DNA from: Euclidia mi
Lineage: Eukaryota; Arthropoda; Insecta; Lepidoptera; Erebidae
DNA length: 64,000 bases
Assembly (NCBI GenBank): GCA_944739405.2
Contig: OX123182.2
Span: forward strand, 15,635,326 to 15,699,325
Direction: 5' to 3'
In this document: positions 1 through 12,365 of the stretch, in pieces
How the letters are laid out: the number at the start of each line of letters is the position of its first letter
Position numbering within the stretch: the first letter of the stretch is position 1
Made by a program: the position numbers and the translations under genes
Notes under the pieces: generated by a model
What the model was told of the DNA's origin: nothing
What the model saw: only the letters and a program-made list of their open reading frames with translations
Database searches by the model: none

Positions 1-596
1 GCGCTTATTTTATGTTTAATAAAGTTAAGCACTTGTTTTTGCATATTTCGATAGGTACACGAAATCTGGCAGAAAAAAAATGATTCATCAGACAGACGCA
101 TATTCATACGTCAAAATTTTCATCACTCCTCTAGATGCGGCGATAGAAAACACCCGCCTTGACTACATCACACAAAATCGAAAGTAAATTTAAATCCCTC
201 AATCACATGACATAGGCGTTTCTTTCAATATATCCGTAGTAATCGTTACATTGCAGTTTTCGAAGCGCTCAAGGCTCCACTGATTGTGTCAAACCCATTG
301 TTCAAGCATTCATAATAGTGACATCTAGCGGCACAATGGTAATACTTGCGTCGCGTGTCAAATTTCAAAGCTGACGTGTTGAGTTGGAAAAATGAAAAAA
401 GCCTAGTTACGCGTAAATAGAAAACGCTGCGATCAATTTTAAACCTTACCATATTAATTTAAGGTTGAGTTTTGATTGCGGTTGCGATGTCGGGTTAACT
501 GGCAGGGATTGCCGTAGCTTCATTAGCTACCATTACGGGGTAAAAAGAACCAAATTTCGGTGTGTATTTGGTACCTAGTAGTGTTAACAGTGTTAA
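1..596. other. AT-rich DNA, no gene seen
   Basis: Short open frames here have no recognisable domain, no good start context and no codon bias, so I treat them as chance. No RNA gene or clear repeat boundary was found before the MITE. Confidence 0.5.
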
Positions 597-748
597 GGCC
601 TCCCTCACATTGGGCATCAGCGTTCCTCGAGCGTTCGCCCAGCGTGCGCTCGGCGTTCACTCTGTAGTACAAAATGAACGCCGGGCTTACGCCGAACGGA
701 CGCCGAGCGTACGCTCGAGGAACGCTGACGCCCAATGTGAGGAAGGCC
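597..748. mobile_element. PIF/Harbinger-like MITE, 152 bp
   Basis: The ends are long imperfect inverted repeats: GGCCTCCCTCACATTGGGC on the left and its near-complement on the right, continuing inward through GCGTTCCTCGAGCG. The element is flanked by TAA on both sides (594-596 and 749-751). A 3-bp TWA target duplication is the hallmark of PIF/Harbinger transposons. There is no coding capacity, so it must have been moved by a transposase made elsewhere. Its high GC content stands out from the AT-rich surroundings. The superfamily assignment rests on the TSD and is an inference. Confidence 0.75.
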
Positions 749-2055
749 TAAAAGGATCAGCATTTGTTTAAACTCTGACCTATTTTTTTTGTTGCGAGTG
801 AGATTTGAGATTATAGAATTATAATCTTATTCAGACAACGGGAAATGATTTGGGTTACGTTTAAAATTGAAACAATCTGGTAATAATAATCTGTGCTTTT
901 GTGCGGTGTGTTTCCATATGTGGTTGTTAGACATTTTAAAGCTATGGATTTGAAGAACACGTGGCATAAAAGTCTATACTTTTGCCTAATCTTTAGTTGT
1001 AAGAATTTCAATCACGCTCCTAGTTTTTTATTGATTTTTAAGGCACTAGGAGTACTGTATTGACGTGGATACCTCAATCATACAAGTAACGGACTTAAGT
1101 ACACCCATACCCGATACAACATTTCGAGTTACGTTAACTAATGTCTCGTGATGGAATCGAAACTATAAGCTGACGCCTAACAGCGACCGATAGCTTCGCC
1201 TGAACGAAAAGTTTACTGCCAGTGGTTAAAAACTATCGCTGCAGTTTTTAACAACCCGCAGTAAATTTTTTGTTCGTCATCTCCGACCGATCAGAGAAAG
1301 AATGTGTGAAAATTATAGGTAGATAATATAGATTCGTATTCAAAGAAATTTTTGTCGTCTCTAGATAAACGAATGCTTCCTTCACTTGCAGTAACTTTGG
1401 CTTCCTGCGTTAATGGGTGTCAGGTCCGCGACAAAACGTGAAATTTCGAAATAGTAACGTATTTTCTCAAGCGTATTATACTAAGCAGTATTCTCAATTA
1501 ACATAGCTGATCTTGTTTCTGTATTTGAGTGAATTTGAGAGTAGTACCTCTATTTATTTTTATCATGTGAGATGTTTTAGACATTGTGTGTGGTGAAGCT
1601 GATTTTGATCTGACCGTTAATTCGTAGATGGACGTTAAAATACGGAAAACATTAGTGAACGAAATAATTAGAATGGTTAAAATATTACGTTATTATAAGA
1701 GAAACTGCATACAATTATAAACATCTTTACACAAAATATTCTTAACAAAACCGTGTTTGATAAAGGACATCTTTCAAGAGGCGAGTCCCAGGGGTCGGAG
1801 ATATTATCATATTTTGTACAAATAAACAAAACTGCCCTCTGGGCAATCTGTATCCGTGAAAAGCTAAATTCACAAAATCCTTTTTTAAAATAGCCCTACA
1901 CTAAAGTGGCACTTGGAACATTTTGTGTTTTCAAAAGGACGAATCACGAATTAACATGATGTAAGGTAATTTAGTAATTATTAACTTTGATGTCGTTTTG
2001 TTTGCCTTTTGTAATGAAATGGTTTGAATATCTGATAAGAGTTGATAAACGTACG
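749..2055. other. Non-coding DNA, nothing supported
   Basis: No ORF with recognisable content and no clear repeat ends. The region is mixed AT-rich sequence. Confidence 0.4.
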
Positions 2056-2141
2056 TTTTAACAGAAGATTAGATTTAAGTCTTATTACATGATCATTTGT
2101 TTTATTATCTACTAAGACTTAAATGTAATCTTCTGTTAAAA
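2056..2141. repeat. Inverted repeat (29-bp arms), hairpin
   Basis: The left arm 2056-2084 starts TTTTAACAGAAGATTAGAT and the right arm 2113-2141 is its reverse complement apart from one or two mismatches, with a 28-nt spacer. It could be the two ends of a tiny MITE or a relic foldback. No target duplication was recognised. Confidence 0.65.
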
Positions 2142-4116
2142 CTGTCTGAAACTAACAGCAAATAGAACCGATGTAAGTTAATTTAAATATCAGAGAATAA
2201 ACTAATATTTTTACCTTAACGGGATAGGTAGGTACACAAATGGGGAAAGTTGGATCATTTATTATCCTTCAACATAAATGTAATCTATGGCGTTATTTGC
2301 ATACCATACGTTAGTACGAAGTATTAATTGCACCAAACGCAACGTTAATAACAAAAAGCATTGGAAAGGCATTGGTAAAAACTTTGGCATTTGACTTTCG
2401 AACTATGTGAAAGCGAGTAGCAATGGTAAAAACGATCAAATAGGTTTTTTATTTAACTTTGCACACCACCGAAGTTTCTAAGGATTCAATTTTCTAGTCA
2501 CCTTTGATTTCAATTGTATTTTTGCCGTTTGGTTTCACGCTGTTGAAGTTCTTTAAAATATTCAACGTCCATTTAATTATTAAATTTTAACGATAACATG
2601 TCGATATTTTAAAAAACTTGTATGGGGATTGATATCCGCTTGTTGACTGTAGGTATATATTTCTTGTAAATCATCACCAGGCTAAAGTTAACTATTGGAT
2701 ATGGGCCATTCCAACTAAACTTAGCTCGATTTTAAGTTTTATGTGTCCAGCCGCAGCCAGCTACTTTGTGTATACTGTCATGTGTGTAGTAGTGTGACTT
2801 GACCACTTAGACGTACAAATTCTTTGCCCTATGTCGATCACTTTGTTTCTTTTTCGGATCTTTATACTTTACCTTGAAACCCAGAATTTTTAGTAAATAT
2901 TTGTGTAATAATAAAAATGTAGTGTCACTACTCAGTTCAGGCGATTACGAATTTAATAATTATTAAGACATAGAAAAAAATAATCAAAATAAAATGTGCT
3001 GTAGGTATGTCATTTCTCGACAAACATTTTTCCTATAAAAAAGATATAGAGCCGTGCGCCACTTATTTGATGTAGAGTGACATAGGAAAGCACGAGTGAC
3101 ACAGGCTTTGATCCTCCGTCCCGTCGTAGCGGTATAACGTCATGTAACAATTAATGGAAAATAACTTAACTGTGATTCTCTCCCGACACGACGCGTCAAA
3201 TCTGAGCATGACGAACAAATAGCTTTTGTTACTGTCTATCTAAGAAGTAGGTCAGACGGAAATCTATCTAGCGGTTTACTGAAAGTTTGATCGAGTTAAG
3301 AGTCGACGAGAACTATTTCCATACATTTTTTAAAAGCATAAATAAATACATAATTTTAGAAGCGTCCATGTACCGATGGCTATTATGCGAGTAGCAGTCA
3401 TTCGAGACAGCCAGGGGCACATTTAGAAAATGTATGGTAATTCTCTCTCTTCCTGGCTATATATCCCACATGATGGTAGGGTCAGATTGTTCGTGTAAAA
3501 TAAAATCGAGGAACAACAATCAAACCTCGCACTAGACCAGAGAGGTTAGACAAGTAACCGAGCCTAGGCGTCTTGGATGCACCAGGGCAAAAACTAGGGT
3601 GATGGTATGGTGTGTATGATGAGGCCAGGAGGAGGCACAGGAGCAATAACCTAGTGAACCACAGCTGACTTTTCGACGTTATTTGCATACTATAATTAAA
3701 TAATTTTAAGATTGATCTATGTCTATTCTAAGTTGTTTAATTTCTATTTACATACATTTGGTTTTATCTTCGATTCTCAGTATTCTAATATATAATCTCG
3801 GTAGTTAATCGAGGTCGATAGATCGGTAAAAGCAAAAAAGTTTTGTTTTGGGCGCCGTTAAGGCTCATTAACATCGGAGGTACTTTATGTACGTGAACGT
3901 ATTACTTAAGAGGCATTAAAATAATTGCTTGTAAATACGCAAGAACAATTTGTTATGTAATTACATTTTATATATTAAATGTAACTTAAATGATCACTTA
4001 CCTTTTTCAGTTGTTATAAATCGAATAAAAAAAACACAATAAACTGACCCTAGTCTCGAATGGCCATGGAATATCTATCACTTTGGGTTGCAGCAGCCAT
4101 TCACTCTATTTTACAC
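2142..4116. other. Non-coding DNA, no gene seen
   Basis: No supported coding region. Around 3440-3480 a CT-rich stretch followed by CTATATATCCCA resembles one at about 26150-26190, which suggests fragments of one dispersed repeat, but I could not set its ends. Confidence 0.35.
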
Positions 4117-4710
4117 TGTGACGTATGTCCGGTAACTACCGAGTGTGCGTCATAATACCTTCCATACGCTCGGCCAATCAGAGAAGGCCATCGTCCGCGC
4201 TCGTGAAGTCTGACCAAATATGGTAAAGTACCGACACCAACTCTGATGGAGAGCTCCGGTATATAAGGGGGCCGACAGAGAGGCCGCTACTCTAACGTAA
4301 GCTGCTACTACCTACCTACGTAAATCGTATCGCCTACGTCGTACGTGTATCCTGGTCCAGCTGTGGGTAAGTTACTACATTTACTGCGTTAGCGTACTGC
4401 CTATCTCTCTACCTGCTAGCTGAGGCCGGCTGGCGCCACCTGCCTGACTTTATTGGTTGTGGCTCTTCTAATGCTGCTTTCCTTCAGGATCCAGGTTCAC
4501 CTTGAAGCTCTGGGCTACGCTACCCTAGATCTCTACACTTCCCTGCACCGTCTCGACGACACTGCCTTCGGACGAGCCTGCCTTGCACACTACCGGAGGG
4601 AACAGCGTGGAAGGCTGCAGCCCTTAGTGTTCAGGCCAGTGTCCTGTTGTTGGTCGGTCATACTCGTGCATAGGAAGCGAGGCAATACTCGGTAAATATA
4701 CAATCTGACA
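4117..4710 (+). promoter_or_regulatory. Promoter-like block with TATA box and possible intron; solo LTR or first exons
   Basis: This GC-richer block contains a CCAAT element (GGCCAATCAGAG, about 4172), a TATA box (GGTATATAAGGGGG, about 4258) and an initiator-like sequence about 25-30 bp downstream. A strong splice donor (CTGTGGGTAAGT, about 4363) and a pyrimidine-tract acceptor (TGCTTTCCTTCAG, about 4477-4489) would define a roughly 120-bp intron. The block begins TGTGACG and ends CTGACA, so a solo LTR is equally possible, but no target duplication was found. The 80-codon open frame over the second part has no family I recognise. Confidence 0.35.
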
Positions 4711-5154
4711 TCCAATTTAGATCCACTTAGTTGTAACACTAGAGCAAAGTACAAAGCTATACATTCTCATATCTGTCCCGTGAGCAATATGACTGCATCC
4801 TTATCAAGATAGATAGAGCCACGGGGAGCTGGAGTAATCTTGCAGCTCACCGCGAGCTTGTCGTGACTCTAAATAAGCCGAGTAACACAAGCGAGCATTT
4901 CATAGAGTACTAGACTTCAAGGCTAAGCTCCGCCCGCGGGAATACACCACCAATCACTGGCGAAAATGGTACAAACATCCGTTTGATGGCTTTTGAGAAT
5001 ATGGTGTTCATACACACAGACAATAGGAAAAGGGTATAATTTGATTTTATTGTAACTAATAAATTACTCATCCATGAAATTATTAAACAGTGGAATATTT
5101 ATATATGCTACTATATTATGTACATTAAATGGTTGCATTTCAATGAAGAATAAT

Positions 5155-5766
5155 GAAATCAAGAGTGAGTCGGACTCGCACATGAAGGGTTCCTTAGTAG
5201 AAGTATCCAGTAAACATACACATTATCTTCACCTAATTATGAATCACTATCTCTTTTTCTTTCTCGCCAGCACAAATAACTTTGCTTTCCATAGTGTTTG
5301 TAAAAAAGAAAAAGTTATATTTGCGGTTTTTGAACATGTGCTATAGGTACCTCAAAAACTGCTGAGTTTGTGTTACAATCTACAGTATAATTATATTATT
5401 TTTAGAATTGTCGCTCTTGTACTTTAAAAGTTTGATGGGAAGGGACACTCATTTTAGCACTTTAAAAGCGCCTATTTTACAAAAGATTGACTTTCAGAAA
5501 CTATGGTTAGATCTAACTATAGAAATGCCTCATATATACGATTGATGAAAAAATATTTTTCACGTCAGTTCCAATTTTCATTGCTATTTTTATTATTATA
5601 TTAAATTCGTAAAGCAGTTTGTAGAATACATCTACGTACAAATTTTCAAAAGAGTAGTCGTAAAAGTTTCGGAATAAAGTGACTGTGACATACGGGCGGA
5701 CAGACAGACATGGTGAATCTATAAGGGTTCTGTATTTTCCATTTTTGGCTACGGAGCCCTAAAACT
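5155..5766. repeat. Dispersed repeat of a type common in Lepidoptera
   Basis: The left part contains GAGTCGGACTCGCACATGAA followed by GGGTTCC. The right part has GACATACGGGCGGACAGACA and ends GGCTACGGAGCCCTAAAA. Together these are typical of a high-copy repeat in lepidopteran genomes. A 90-codon open frame (5074-5346) runs into this repeat. Its N-terminus is hydrophobic like a signal peptide, but I do not consider it a gene. Confidence 0.5.
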
Positions 5767-6009
5767 ACTTTTACTTTTTTTTATTTATTTACCAATATAA
5801 AAAAATACATAATATTGACAGATATGCATTATGAAACCTCTAGGGTTTGTTATTAAATGCTACTAGAACGAACATGAAGGTACAAAGCAAAAAGTCACTT
5901 TAAACACTTCTTTCAAATACTACCATAAAAAAGAAACATGTCTCTCCTATACCTATGTATTATATCCATAACAGGAACATAGCTAAATATCAAACATAGA
6001 TAGGTAAAT

Positions 6010-6079
6010 ATAGTGAATATACACTCGTATATTCACTATCGGATCCGTTGTTTTAATACTCATTAAAACAACGGATCCG
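6010..6079. repeat. Two abutting perfect hairpins
   Basis: Positions 6010-6039 form a hairpin with arms ATAGTGAATATAC / GTATATTCACTAT and a 4-nt loop. Positions 6040-6079 form a second with arms CGGATCCGTTGTTTTAAT / ATTAAAACAACGGATCCG and a 4-nt loop. They touch without spacer, which would allow a cruciform. Confidence 0.8.
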
Positions 6080-6777
6080 CCCAATCTGTCCAATGAGCAG
6101 CCGACTGGAATATGAAGTTATGCACCTGAAATGGCTTTCACCGTTCGCAACGCGTTGAACGCATTTGCTTCATTTATTGTCCACGGAACTATTCAGTGTT
6201 CCAATATGAATATTTAGTGAATAGACACGACTATTTTGATGCGTTTTGCGGGTTAAACCGTGAAATTATTGCGTTATTTTGTATTAGAGTTTGTTTGTTT
6301 TTTTAGTTCAGTGCTTTATTATTTTTAACTGCAGTTTGTCTCACATGCAACACTAAAAATAAATTTATTTCTTCTTCTCCTAACCTGTCTCGTTGATATT
6401 TTGTAGTAAATTATTATCAAAATACGTTCGTGAAATTTATGGAGGTTCTTTTCGTAATTTCTGAACCTATACGTACATTTCATTTAATTCAGAATAGGTG
6501 ACTATCATGAAAATTATGAGTAAAATTATAAATACTTCATTCTTCTGTAACGCAGCAGTATAAAATTCGTAATAACTCGCTTTTATGTTAGTATGTTGTT
6601 TTCTCTATTCCATATACTATTTACTATATTTTTACCGCTTTAATTTAATGTAGTTAATTAACATCACAATTATCGATAGTATAATTAAGATAACAGTGCA
6701 TATTAGTGCCTCCTGTCATGTAAGGAATATATTGATGCAACAATAACATACAACATCTATGAGGTTTTTACTGTAAA

Positions 6778-6970
6778 TAGAAAGATAGCGCAGTGGTTTC
6801 AGAGTCTGCTATGTCGGCTAATACTTTGTCAATGGTGGAGGGTTCGACTCCCATTCAGGGTGTGAAGGAATTGTTGTTTCGATGTTGGTGTTTTTGTGTC
6901 CGTCGTTAAATGTTTTTATAGTGCCTTGCGATACAGAATCTTACCTTGCCTATCTTTTTAAATAAAAAAG
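6778..6970 (+). mobile_element. tRNA-derived SINE
   Basis: A polymerase III A-box-like sequence (TAGCGCAGTGGTTTC, about 6786) is followed about 54 bp later by a B-box-like sequence (GGTTCGACTCCC, about 6841). After the tRNA-like head comes an unrelated body and an A/T-rich end with AATAAAAAAGAC. Folding as a functional tRNA is not supported, so this is a retroposon rather than a tRNA gene. Confidence 0.65.
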
Positions 6971-8985
6971 ACTACAAGTACGTTGGTTTAAAGTAAATAA
7001 ATGTTTGTTTTTATAAAAGGATTTACCTCAGGATCTAACGATCGCCTTACGAGCCAATCCATTCATAATCCCGTACCAAGTATCGAGTACTTCTAATACT
7101 AACGGGCTACTAAAACAACGTTATATATTTTTCATCATAACCACCCAGATCTACATATCATGCAAAGCAAGTGAAAGCGTATATAACCAAATACTTCAAG
7201 TATTTTTTCTCTCCAACAACAAAAACTACGTCGCTAGCTGGTCTGGCTAGAGGTCCCTGGGGCAGTCACGTATAGCCTCCAATATCCGGCTCTGTTTAAT
7301 GGAAGTGGGCGGAAACGAACGCCACAGACTACGCGCTGGATGTCCAAGTCACTTTAATAAAAGGGATGCAGTAAGAGCTTGTGAGAAACTTTGAGAATTA
7401 GATTTTCTTTGAACTGAAGTACGTGATGGTGAAAGCATGTTGTAAAATTAAGACAGGCTAGTTTTAAAAGTTTTTTTAAAGGTTTGCTGCAGAATTCTGC
7501 GGATATAAAATGTAATTACGTATTAAAAATAGTGGCCTGTCCTGTGTCTGGTAGTCAGTGACAATGAAAAACCAGAGTTTGTGTGATGAAAATGATGATT
7601 TTTTTTGTGTCTGAGTGTTATTTTTCTATAATGTGTAGATATGCATTAAAGGATCTATTAATAAGTTTATTAGATACCTGATTGCCATACCTAATATTAG
7701 CTCTACTTATTTTCGTATCAGATGACCGTGTCTGAGCTGTCTTAGGATAAATATATTTTTAAATTTTCAGTGCAACAAAGGACCAAAATTATATTTTGAC
7801 CAATAGTATTTAAAAATCAATACACAATCATTACCCTATCTAATTAATGAAATAGCTAAGTTCACAGCATTCAAAACTGTCCCGAGCTAGTCACGAAACA
7901 GTCTGAACCCTCTAAATCACAATAAGCACCCAAAATTGATAGCCAACTATCGGAACCAGTACATCGACCAGCAAATACCACACGATCACAATATACGACT
8001 TCATTCCCCATTTGTCCCCATTAGTATATCTTCCCACAACGACAACCCAGCCTACTAAACACCTAATGTTTTCATTTCTACAAACAAACAAGTATGTCAA
8101 AGCGGTGAGGTATGCGGGGCGAGGGGGCTACAAAAATGCATTCTAATTGGCCGGTTCAAATTTGCGGTACGTCATAATTCAGAACTAGTGTTGGGAACAA
8201 TGATAAGTTAGGTGGATAAGCTAAGCAATGTAAATGCTTTTCGGGAGTAATCAATAATGCATATTTTGGTTTAGAAAGCAGGGACAAAACAATACACTAT
8301 ATATTTTTACTATGGTTTGTATTTAATTATTTTTAAAATGAATTAATTTTGTGTAAATTATTCGTGCTGTAGGTTTCTGATGTGAATATTTTATTAGAAA
8401 TGCTAACGTTGTAGATATGTACTTATGCATCACACTATTAGCTAAATCTACGACATGGTTGGTTTCTTCACAATAAAATTGTTGATATAACTTATTTCGG
8501 GAAACATTTGTTCGCCAGTAAAACTGTTTAAGGTTTTATTGACTAAAATATCGGTTTTGTTCGCTTGATTTTTAGTTATGTTCCCGAGATAAGCTTTTGC
8601 GATTAATTCACAACGTCGACAAATTTTAGTAACGGTTCTTGATGGATAAATTAAATCACCCATGTCCCTGTACGCAATTAAACTACTATTGTTTTTATTT
8701 AAAGTGATCAGTGCACCTATGCAGGTTTTACATTTTAATTAGTTTATTAAAGAGCTAGCTACAAAACCAGCAATGTACTCAATAGCACTTTCAGCAAACT
8801 GCGATAAGCAAACTGATGCTATAGCATTTTCTAAATCTTGTTGGCTCTCAGTAGGAATCTGCATTTCCTTGTTTATCATCTGCCGTTGTAGTTAAGTTTA
8901 TTCTTTGCAGCGCTGATGAACAGTTTAAAATTGAAATCTGTTCCAAATGTAACACAGTTATTTATTTTTATATTTAAAACTTCTT
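6971..8985. other. Non-coding DNA, no gene seen
   Basis: Short frames here (for example 7912-8100 and 8448-8663, minus strand) show no family resemblance. The last ~70 bp (8920-9012), read on the minus strand, resemble the 3' tail of a common lepidopteran repeat: CCTTTGTAC, then TTTGTGCAA, then an AAATAAATAA-type end. Confidence 0.4.
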
Positions 8986-9689
8986 GCACAAAACAAATAA
9001 TTTGTACAAAGGCACGCCAGTATATTTCTCGATCTATATTTTATAATAGCAACCATAAAAATGGAATCTGCTGCCAATATATAGCGTACGATTTAAAAAG
9101 TGAACAGTCAGTTTATTCCCATGTATCTGAGAAAAGTTGTCGAAACGGTATTCAAATAATGCTGGGCAATATTTTTCGTAATTAGGCAGTTAGTACTCTA
9201 AGACATAATCCAAATAAGACTTGAATAAAATATTTTTTTTTATGTGCTCATATTTGTTACATCACCCATCGTCAACGTATTCGTTAACCCTGCACTGGAA
9301 CCATTCCTCTAAAATTCACGTTACATAATAAATAATAGTGATGCAAATAAATTTGCTGGCAGTTTTCTCATTACGCCAAAACCTGAATGCGTTTAGTTTA
9401 GAGTCTTCTGTCAACATATCATACAATCACATAACTGTAATAAAGTAGGTACTATATAACCACACTTTGAACGTGTATTTATTCCATTTAGAACTTTCGA
9501 AATAAAACCGTTCTCTTTCATCCGACGTTATAACAATTTCCATATAATGTTGTAAATCTAGGCTTTACTTTATTAAAATACCTCTGGAGGTCGTAAAACT
9601 GATGAATAATATACAACTAGGTACGTGTGAAATTTGTACATATTCGCATGATTAAGAATTCATATATTTATATTATATATATTTTTTAT

Positions 9690-9995
9690 AGTAATAGGCA
9701 GCAAACGAGCAGACGGATTGCCTGATGGTAAGCAATTACCGCCGCCCATGGACACAAGCAACACCACAGGAGTCACAAGTGCGTTGTCGCCCCTTGGGGT
9801 CGGGAAGTTGGGAAAAGGGATAGGATGAGGAGTGGGATCAGGGAGAAGGAATAGGGGATAGGGCCTCCGGCACTCTCACACAATGAACGAAACACAACAG
9901 TTTAAGTACTGTTACTTTACGTCGATTTTTCTGTGAGAGTGTAGTACTTTCCCGGTCGAGCCGGCCCATTTATGCTGAAATCAGCAAAGCTCTGC
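9690..9995 (-). mobile_element. SINE-like repeat, family B (left-arm copy)
   Basis: About 300 bp containing GCAAACGAGCAGACGGATTG and CCTGATGGTAAGCAATTACC, a block repeated at 15770-16085 (its palindrome partner) and, more diverged, at 42535-42825. In sense orientation (minus here) it ends in an A/T-rich tail. It is a very common lepidopteran repeat. Exact ends are approximate. Confidence 0.7.
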
Positions 9996-10468
9996 TACCT
10001 TCTAAAAAATAATGTTATAGGGCTGTCTTGTGATGTATAAGGTAAGGTTTTTAACCTAGATCCCTAGAGAATGCTCGCAGCTAAGCCCACTCATTATGTC
10101 ATGACCAATACTTTTGGCTGTGCGTCATATATAAACAATCAAACACGTGTATGCTTTATAGTCTCTTTACCAGTTAAAATGTTATAAATGCATTATAACA
10201 GCCTATAGTATACATTTTACTTGATCAAACTACCTTGAAATGTACTTGCTATATTAAGGTGGCACACATATACACATCGTGCAGTTGTAGCTACAATGTA
10301 AACAAAAATTATTTACGAAACGGCGCACTCTAATCTAATCTGCATTCGCCTCCTGGCTAGAGGTAAAGCCTCCCGAAACGTATTCACGCCGCGCCGTTGA
10401 GAATTCGCCTTTTGACGTATCAAACCTAGTATCAACACAAAATACGGTCGCGGGTGCACTCACTGTAA

Positions 10469-10950
10469 GGGTGCTTCTACACGATGCATGTAGTTTGAGC
10501 ATGTTGAGGCACTTGCGCGGGTTATATGCACGGTAAACATATCGTTTAAACAAATGTGCGGGTCCAGCGACTCGAGCATGTACCAAAGCGAGCCACCCGC
10601 GCAACTAACTCGCGTGCTCTGCGGCGCGCGCGGGTCACTCGCGCATGTTACTTGTTAAAATTACATTTTTAACATATGATTTTAAAAGATTTTTCGTTCG
10701 TCGAGACATTTTGACGTGATTCAAGTCGTAAAGCTACCGCGCGAATAGCATGCACATATAGCTCTTGACCACGAACAAATAACATGTACATACAGCTTGC
10801 GCAAGTAGCCCGCGTCTTTACCTTGCTCCAGTTATTTGCATCATGTATAAGAACAAGCGGGTGACTTGAACAAGTAGCTTGCGCATGCTACTCACGCATG
10901 TAACCCGCACCTTTACTTGCTCCAGCTACATGCACCGTGTACAAGCACCC
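10469..10950. mobile_element. PIF/Harbinger-like MITE, 482 bp (left-arm copy)
   Basis: The termini GGGTGCTTCTACACGATGC and (complement) GGGTGCTTGTACACGGTGC form inverted repeats of about 25 bp. The target duplication is TAA (10466-10468 and 10951-10953). The interior has many short repeats of GCGCAAG / CATGTA type and no coding capacity. Its partner lies at 14816-15297. Confidence 0.8.
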
Positions 10951-11375
10951 TAATTGTAGGTATCTGAACATTCGCTTTGTCCGCCGTAGCACTCGTAGCA
11001 CCGTAGCACGGCATAGCGGCGTAGCTACCGTAGCCCGTGTTTGGTCATACAATTCACTTAACAACAAATAACGTTTGTTCGAGTGCTGTTTCTTTTTTCG
11101 TTTTATATTTTGGTGTTCAATGTTGTTGGTGCAGCTTTTGGAGATAAATCGACAAGAGCACTAAGTGTTGTATACAAAAGAATCCTAGTTTTACCCTCGA
11201 CTGTCTTTTTTTAATTTCTTAGAATACACACGCAGATATAATAATTTATAATAATTTGTTCAGTAATTTAGCCGTGAAAGCATACAAAACGTTCCAATTC
11301 CCTCTGATAACTTCCGATTGACTGACTCGGCAAAAACAAATTCTTTTATTTCTATTGTTCAATTTATCTAAACCC

Positions 11376-11418
11376 TTAACTGTATTCGTGGGTCCAATGG
11401 ACCCACGACTACAGTTAA
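11376..11418. repeat. TTAA-flanked 35-bp palindrome (left-arm copy)
   Basis: TTAA (11376-11379), then CTGTATTCGTGGGTCC, a 3-nt centre, GGACCCACGACTACAG and TTAA (11415-11418). TTAA is the piggyBac target duplication, so this looks like two terminal inverted repeats with nothing between, perhaps an extreme internal deletion. The partner is at 14359-14401. Confidence 0.6.
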
Positions 11419-11484
11419 GGTTTAGAAAATAACGACTGATTAAAAAAAGTGCCATTAAAGATAAAAAATACACTCATTATAGTT

Positions 11485-11739
11485 AGTACATAGGGTGCCC
11501 ACCAAAGGGTGCATAGGGTTCCCACCAAGAACATAGGGTCCCAAAGCCAACCTCACCTGCAAGTGGTGCACCTGCCGATCAACGGACGAGGCTCTGGCAA
11601 ACAAAATATCCCGATAAGCGGCAATAGGCTCGCCACCTATTACGTGGGATCAAAACACTGGCGAAAAGTGGGCGTTTAATATGCCTCTGCCTACCCCTTC
11701 GGGGAAACAGGCGTAAGTCTATGTATGTATGTATGTATG
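11485..11739 (+). mobile_element. SINE-like retroposon with (TATG)n tail, family A (left-arm copy)
   Basis: The body contains CACTTGCAGGTG-type sequence in reverse, CACCTATTACGTGGGATCA and CCCCTTCGGGGAAACAGGCG, and ends in a (TATG)n microsatellite. It is flanked by a 10-bp direct repeat CATTATAGTT (11475-11484 and 11740-11749), a target-site duplication showing reverse-transcription-mediated insertion. Other copies are at 14037-14292, about 18277-18508, 35834-36071 and a diverged one at about 28045-28160. I see no tRNA-like boxes, so its promoter ancestry is unknown. Confidence 0.75.
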
Positions 11740-12365
11740 CATTATAGTTGATTTTGTACACTACTACGATTGTTAATGTTTCAATTCAAAGTTTAATAAC
11801 AGTTTTTTTAAATGAATACGCATTTTTATTTTAATTAATATCAATAGGTAGTTCCTGTGGACCCACGGCTATATAAGTGTGACTATTTTTCCCCACCACA
11901 GTTAAAGTTAAAAGATAATGGCTAAATAGATGTGGTAAGACTGGCCCTAAGGCTTGGAAAAGCATTGGAACAATTTATATTATGTAGGCTACCGTGGCTG
12001 AGAGAAGTATAAAACGGAAATATTGCGTAGATCGTCAAAATCACCGATATTAAATAAAAACACGATCATCTAATACAATAAGACATTTTTTTTTTGTCAG
12101 GACTGACCTAATTAGACTAGTTGACAGGTTTCGTTTCCTTATAAACATAATTTCTTCATAAGACATTTTTGAGTCATTTGAAATGTCCAATTCATTAAGA
12201 GTTATTTTTCATATCATTATAGTATAATGGAGAAATCAACGACAACCCACGACCCAACGACTACCTACTAGACGACAGACGTAAGGCGAACACTTTCTGA
12301 CAACACGTTAGACTTATACGTCTTACATAAGACATCGCTCGAAAAATCAACCTTACGAATTAATA

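Noticed and set aside
5074..5346. 90-codon ORF with signal-peptide-like start
   Set aside because: Its second half runs into a dispersed repeat and there is no other gene evidence.
6780..6855. Possible tRNA gene
   Set aside because: Same reasoning: a SINE head with imperfect boxes and SINE body downstream.
10335..10604. 89-codon ORF mirrored at 15162-15431
   Set aside because: It lies across a GC-rich MITE in the palindrome arms; the mirrored copy reflects the duplication, not selection.
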